Shown: piece by piece, positions 61,609-64,000 of the stretch
How the letters are laid out: every line of letters starts with the position of its first letter
Position numbering within the stretch: position 1 is the stretch's first letter
Assembly: GCF_010727945.1 (NCBI RefSeq)
Contig: NZ_AP022569.1
Coordinates: forward strand, 2,604,001 to 2,668,000
Direction: 5' to 3'
From: Mycobacterium cookii
GTDB lineage: Bacteria; Actinomycetota; Actinomycetes; Mycobacteriales; Mycobacteriaceae
DNA length: 64,000 bases
Notes under the pieces: generated by a model
What the model was told of the DNA's origin: nothing
The model's database searches: none
Seen by the model: only the letters and a program-made list of their open reading frames with translations
Translations under genes and position numbers: made by a program

Positions 61609-62450
61609 CGGGCTGCCTTTCGAGGTGGCGGCTGGCAAAGGTCCTGGCGCGCCAGGAGTGAGGTCAACGCGGTGCGCATCTGCGCGCTGCCGAGAATCCC
61701 TTGGTGCCCGAGGCCGGGCGTCTCGATCAGCTCAGCCCCCACCGCGGCGACTATCTGGTGGGCGTGGCTGACCGGAACCGAATTGTCTTGCGGGTCGTGC
61801 AGAATACAGACTTGCACGGCGGGAGCCAGCTCCATAGCCCTGATGTCCCAGTCCGGTACCGGGATACCGTCGCGCCGATTCAACTCGTTTGCAATCAATT
61901 CCGTCACACCACTCGGGAGCCGCTGCTGTGCCACCCAACTCTCTATGACGGTGCGTAGTGAGCACACAGGTGCCAGCAGCAGTAGCGCCCGCACCGCGGG
62001 GCTCGTCTTCGCAACTGCGTCGACGGCCGCGATCGCCGAGAGGGAATGCGCGACCACCGTGTGGATGCTCGGAAAGCGCTGTAGCACAGCGGCGATGGCA
62101 TCGGCATACTCACCTATGGTGGACTGCCAGCCTGGCGATACGCCATGTCCCGGAGCGTCAAAGCAGATTGCCGATTCACCATGCGCTACAGCGACATCCA
62201 CGACAGCCGACATCGTGGTGCTGTCTGTGCCCCAGCCATGGGTGGCGAGCACACCGGGCTCACGGTCGCCCCACTGGTAGGCGGCGGCGACTCGGTACAC
62301 ATCGGTCATCTCGATCCGGCGAGCACCCAAGGGACACATATCGCTCGGCGCCCGGCCGAGGCCCCGGGTGTCGACGAACGTCGACGCGTGAACGCGGCCG
62401 GCCAATCGCGGCACGACACGGTAGCCACGTGCGGTTGCCGCGGCGAGCAT
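61605..62450 (-). CDS. Alpha/beta hydrolase (thioesterase/lysophospholipase-like)
   Basis: A 281-residue alpha/beta hydrolase: VLATHGWGTDSTTM, FDAPGHGVSPG, nucleophile VVAHSLSAIAAVDA (GxSxG is reduced to HSLSA), acid LHDPQDNSVPV, His GLGHQGILG. The start ATG (MLAAATARGYRVVPRLAG) has GAGGGGG upstream and is 11 nt from the desaturase stop. The atypical elbow may affect activity. By position it could release the modified acyl chain from its carrier or trim a lipid; that is inference. Confidence 0.82.
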   Translation of the reverse strand: MLAAATARGYRVVPRLAGRVHASTFVDTRGLGRAPSDMCPLGARRIEMTDVYRVAAAYQWGDREPGVLATHGWGTDSTTMSAVVDVAVAHGESAICFDAPGHGVSPGWQSTIGEYADAIAAVLQRFPSIHTVVAHSLSAIAAVDAVAKTSPAVRALLLLAPVCSLRTVIESWVAQQRLPSGVTELIANELNRRDGIPVPDWDIRAMELAPAVQVCILHDPQDNSVPVSHAHQIVAAVGAELIETPGLGHQGILGSAQMRTALTSLLARQDLCQPPPRKAAR

Positions 62451-62461
62451 CCCGCGCCCCC

Positions 62462-63565
62462 TCACGCTGCGCCGGCGGTGGTTGTCGGAGCCGACGCCCT
62501 CGGCATGGGGTGTGTGCCGTAGAGACCCGAAACCGGGTCGTAGAACAGGCATTTGCGGATAATGTTCCAGAGTCGGCCGATGCTGGCCTTCTCGACGCGA
62601 ACCATGTCCGGGTACCGCTGGATGAGCGCGGCCTGAGCCTTCGGCAGGTGGTAGTGAGGCACCGACGGAGCGACGTGGTGGGCGGTGTGCAGCGAGATGT
62701 AATGCGTGCAGAACAACAACCACCGCGGGTAGAGGTAGTCGGTGGTCACCAGCAGCCGGCTTGCATTTCGGGTCCAATATTGGTTCGGCAGATACGGAAT
62801 GTCCTCGGCGCTGTGATGCATCATCGTCGTCATCGAGAACCAGAGATGGGTCGCGAACCACGGTGCCACGAAGTACAGCAGCAGACCCTGCACGCCGGTG
62901 AAATAGGTGAGCGCGCAGAGATATCCACCACCCACGACCGCTACGATCCCGATCGACCGGCGAGCCTCGCGTCGCATTCGCCGTTTGGGAAAGCGCGACG
63001 GCTTGAAGCTGGACTTGAGCCAGTAGTGGATGGAACCGGTACCGAGTGCCCAGGTGCGTGTGCTGAAGTAGACGAAGCGGTGACCCAGCGGCATCCGGCG
63101 GTAGACCTCTCTGGAGATCGGGCGCCAGTCTTCGTCCAACTCCAGGTTGTTCGTGTGGGAATGATGGTTGTTGTGCTCGTGCCGCCAGGCGTGGAACGGG
63201 TACATCAGTGGTAGCAGCGCGAATTGGCCGATCGCGAAGTTCAATCGGCGGTTGCGGGAAAAGGAGCCGTGTCCACAATCGTGTCCGATGCAGTGCAGTC
63301 CCCATCCGCCCAGCCCTGCGACCCCGATCAACGGAACGATCAGGTACCACCGGTCGACGCAGGCGATGCCGACCAGCGAGCCGGCGTACAGCGTCAGGCT
63401 CATCGCCAGGCTGGCGAGACCGCGAATTATCGACGGCTGCATGTATTCCCGTGGGATGACCGCAGTCAACTTCTGCCCTTCGAGCGCCCTGCTCTTCCTG
63501 ATGAACTCGACGAACCCCGGGTCGGGGTTGGTCGGAAGGTCAGGTCGAGATTGCGTCTGCGTCAT
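62462..63565 (-). CDS. Membrane fatty-acid desaturase/acetylenase-type diiron protein
   Basis: A 367-residue membrane desaturase. Three His clusters are visible: HDCGH (near residue 95), HEHNNHH (near 130) and HTAHH (near 300), which bind the diiron centre, and hydrophobic segments such as WYLIVPLIGVAGLGGWGLHC. AAGGAG precedes the ATG by 6 nt. Length and His pattern fit omega-6/JamB-like acyl-lipid or acyl-ACP desaturases. The gene lies between an acyl carrier protein and a fatty-acyl-AMP ligase, so a carrier-bound acyl chain is the expected substrate. Confidence 0.9.
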   Translation of the reverse strand: MTQTQSRPDLPTNPDPGFVEFIRKSRALEGQKLTAVIPREYMQPSIIRGLASLAMSLTLYAGSLVGIACVDRWYLIVPLIGVAGLGGWGLHCIGHDCGHGSFSRNRRLNFAIGQFALLPLMYPFHAWRHEHNNHHSHTNNLELDEDWRPISREVYRRMPLGHRFVYFSTRTWALGTGSIHYWLKSSFKPSRFPKRRMRREARRSIGIVAVVGGGYLCALTYFTGVQGLLLYFVAPWFATHLWFSMTTMMHHSAEDIPYLPNQYWTRNASRLLVTTDYLYPRWLLFCTHYISLHTAHHVAPSVPHYHLPKAQAALIQRYPDMVRVEKASIGRLWNIIRKCLFYDPVSGLYGTHPMPRASAPTTTAGAA

Positions 63566-63586
63566 GGCTGGCTCCTTCAGAAATGC

Positions 63587-63874
63587 TCAGTCCGGAAGAT
63601 GGAGCTCGCGGGTAAGGTGCGCGGCGAGGTCGTCGATCGTGCCGTGGTCGAACAGGATTGCCGGCGAGAGTCGTCGCTCGACGACCTTCTCCAACGCGCC
63701 CGATACCTGGACCGCCGTTCGTGAGTCGAGTCCGTAGGCTTCGAAGGGTTTTGCGGTGTCCACGTCCGACTCCGGGCATTTCACCCGTCGTGCCAGATCG
63801 GCCACCAGCCAGGAACGCAACGACTCGTGGGTCAGCGGTCCATCGATCGCCGGTGTCTTGCTTCTCCTGAACAT
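63587..63874 (-). CDS. Acyl carrier protein
   Basis: A 95-residue carrier protein with the phosphopantetheine site in AYGLDSRTAVQVSG (Ser51 if the ATG is used) and the four-helix pattern LRSWLVADLARRVKC...LSPAILFDHGTIDDLAAHL. GLDSR with the following hydrophobic helix is typical of PKS-type rather than fatty-acid-synthase ACPs. I chose the ATG with AAGGGGAAGG 6 nt upstream; a GTG two codons earlier overlaps the preceding stop. It probably holds the acyl chain that the FAAL loads and the desaturase modifies. Confidence 0.92.
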   Translation of the reverse strand: MFRRSKTPAIDGPLTHESLRSWLVADLARRVKCPESDVDTAKPFEAYGLDSRTAVQVSGALEKVVERRLSPAILFDHGTIDDLAAHLTRELHLPD

Positions 63875-63876
63875 CG

Positions 63877-64000
63877 TCACCCTTCCCCTTGGGCGGACAC
63901 GGCAGCCGCGGTGGCGCGGTTGCGGCGTAGTCGGTGGTCGATCGCCGCGCGGCTGGGCATGTGCAGGTCCCAGACGATGTGCGATTTCGCCAGCACCGCG
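63877..64000 (-). CDS. C-terminal end of an unidentified gene, 5' end outside window
   Basis: Forty codons before a TGA are visible, reading VLAKSHIVWDLHMPSRAAID and a basic/Ala-rich tail. It lies 2 nt upstream of the acyl carrier protein gene on the same strand, so it is part of the same operon. Too little is seen to name a family. Confidence 0.6.
   Translation of the reverse strand, partial: AVLAKSHIVWDLHMPSRAAIDHRLRRNRATAAAVSAQGEG

Noticed and set aside
1..64000. KstR or KstR2 operators, expected if this were the classical cholesterol regulon
   Set aside because: I looked for TnnAACnnGTTnnA and AnCAAGnnCTTGnT-type sites in the intergenic regions and saw no convincing one, so I do not call this the cholesterol regulon.
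1..64000. CRISPR arrays, insertion sequences, rRNA genes and riboswitches
   Set aside because: No regularly spaced repeats, transposase-like proteins, terminal inverted repeats, rRNA segments or recognisable aptamers were found by reading.

Overview
The window is high-GC actinobacterial DNA, almost certainly from an environmental (non-tuberculous) Mycobacterium or Mycolicibacterium. Three things point there: the gene order pstS-pstC-pstA-(pknD-pstS) matches the M. tuberculosis Rv0928-Rv0932c locus; there is a mycofactocin-coupled dehydrogenase; and there are many CoA-thioester and fatty-acyl-AMP enzymes. It reads as a catabolic island interrupted by a phosphate-uptake locus and ending in tRNA genes and a lipid-type cassette. 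I see no insertion sequence, prophage, CRISPR array or rRNA.

Layout. 1-4.0 kb, minus: CoA-transferase (partial), SDR, acyl-CoA dehydrogenase, amidohydrolase. 4.3-10 kb, plus: carboxymuconolactone-decarboxylase-like protein, Rieske oxygenase, small unknown, amidohydrolase, SnoaL-like protein and two acyl-CoA dehydrogenases. 10-17 kb: another acyl-CoA dehydrogenase, a TetR regulator, thioesterase, P450, mycofactocin-coupled SDR, APH-like kinase, SDR. 17-28 kb, minus: SDR, fused CoA-transferase, crotonase, two M24-fold proteins, amidohydrolase, P450, ferredoxin, TetR, SDR. 28-34 kb: pstS3-pstC2-pstA1 facing pstS2-pknD, with no pstB. 34-44 kb: an eight-gene minus operon with mhpC-mhpA-mhpB-like meta-cleavage genes, a KstD-like flavoprotein, a luciferase-like oxidoreductase, SDR, cyclase-family hydrolase and alpha/beta hydrolase, divergent from an IclR regulator. 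44-54.5 kb: a second KstD-like flavoprotein, SDRs, crotonase, paired acyl-CoA dehydrogenases, acyl-CoA synthetase, KshB-like reductase, FMN/F420-fold proteins. 54.5-59.3 kb: methyltransferase, VanX-like dipeptidase, small unknown, P450, AtoE-type transporter. 59.3-59.9 kb: tRNA-Phe, -Asp, -Glu (minus) and -Lys (plus). 59.9-64 kb, minus: fatty-acyl-AMP ligase, alpha/beta hydrolase, membrane desaturase, acyl carrier protein and the tail of another gene.

How it fits together. Five intergenic copies of one palindrome, GAGAAT-N3-ATTCTC, precede the Rieske operon, the TetR gene and its divergent dehydrogenase, the P450/mycofactocin-SDR operon, a divergent SDR pair, and the divergent acyl-CoA synthetase/KshB-like reductase pair. 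I infer one regulon for the oxidative, CoA-dependent breakdown of a hydrophobic (isoprenoid, steroid-like or alicyclic) compound, with the TetR at 11.3 kb as the likeliest regulator. A second TetR has its own operator, an exact 21-bp repeat at 27.04 and 27.90 kb. The IclR/mhp part looks like an MhpR-controlled aromatic-ring meta-cleavage pathway merged with KstD-like dehydrogenation. The right-end cassette (ligase, desaturase, carrier protein) resembles the JamABC type of fatty-acyl desaturation/acetylenation module.
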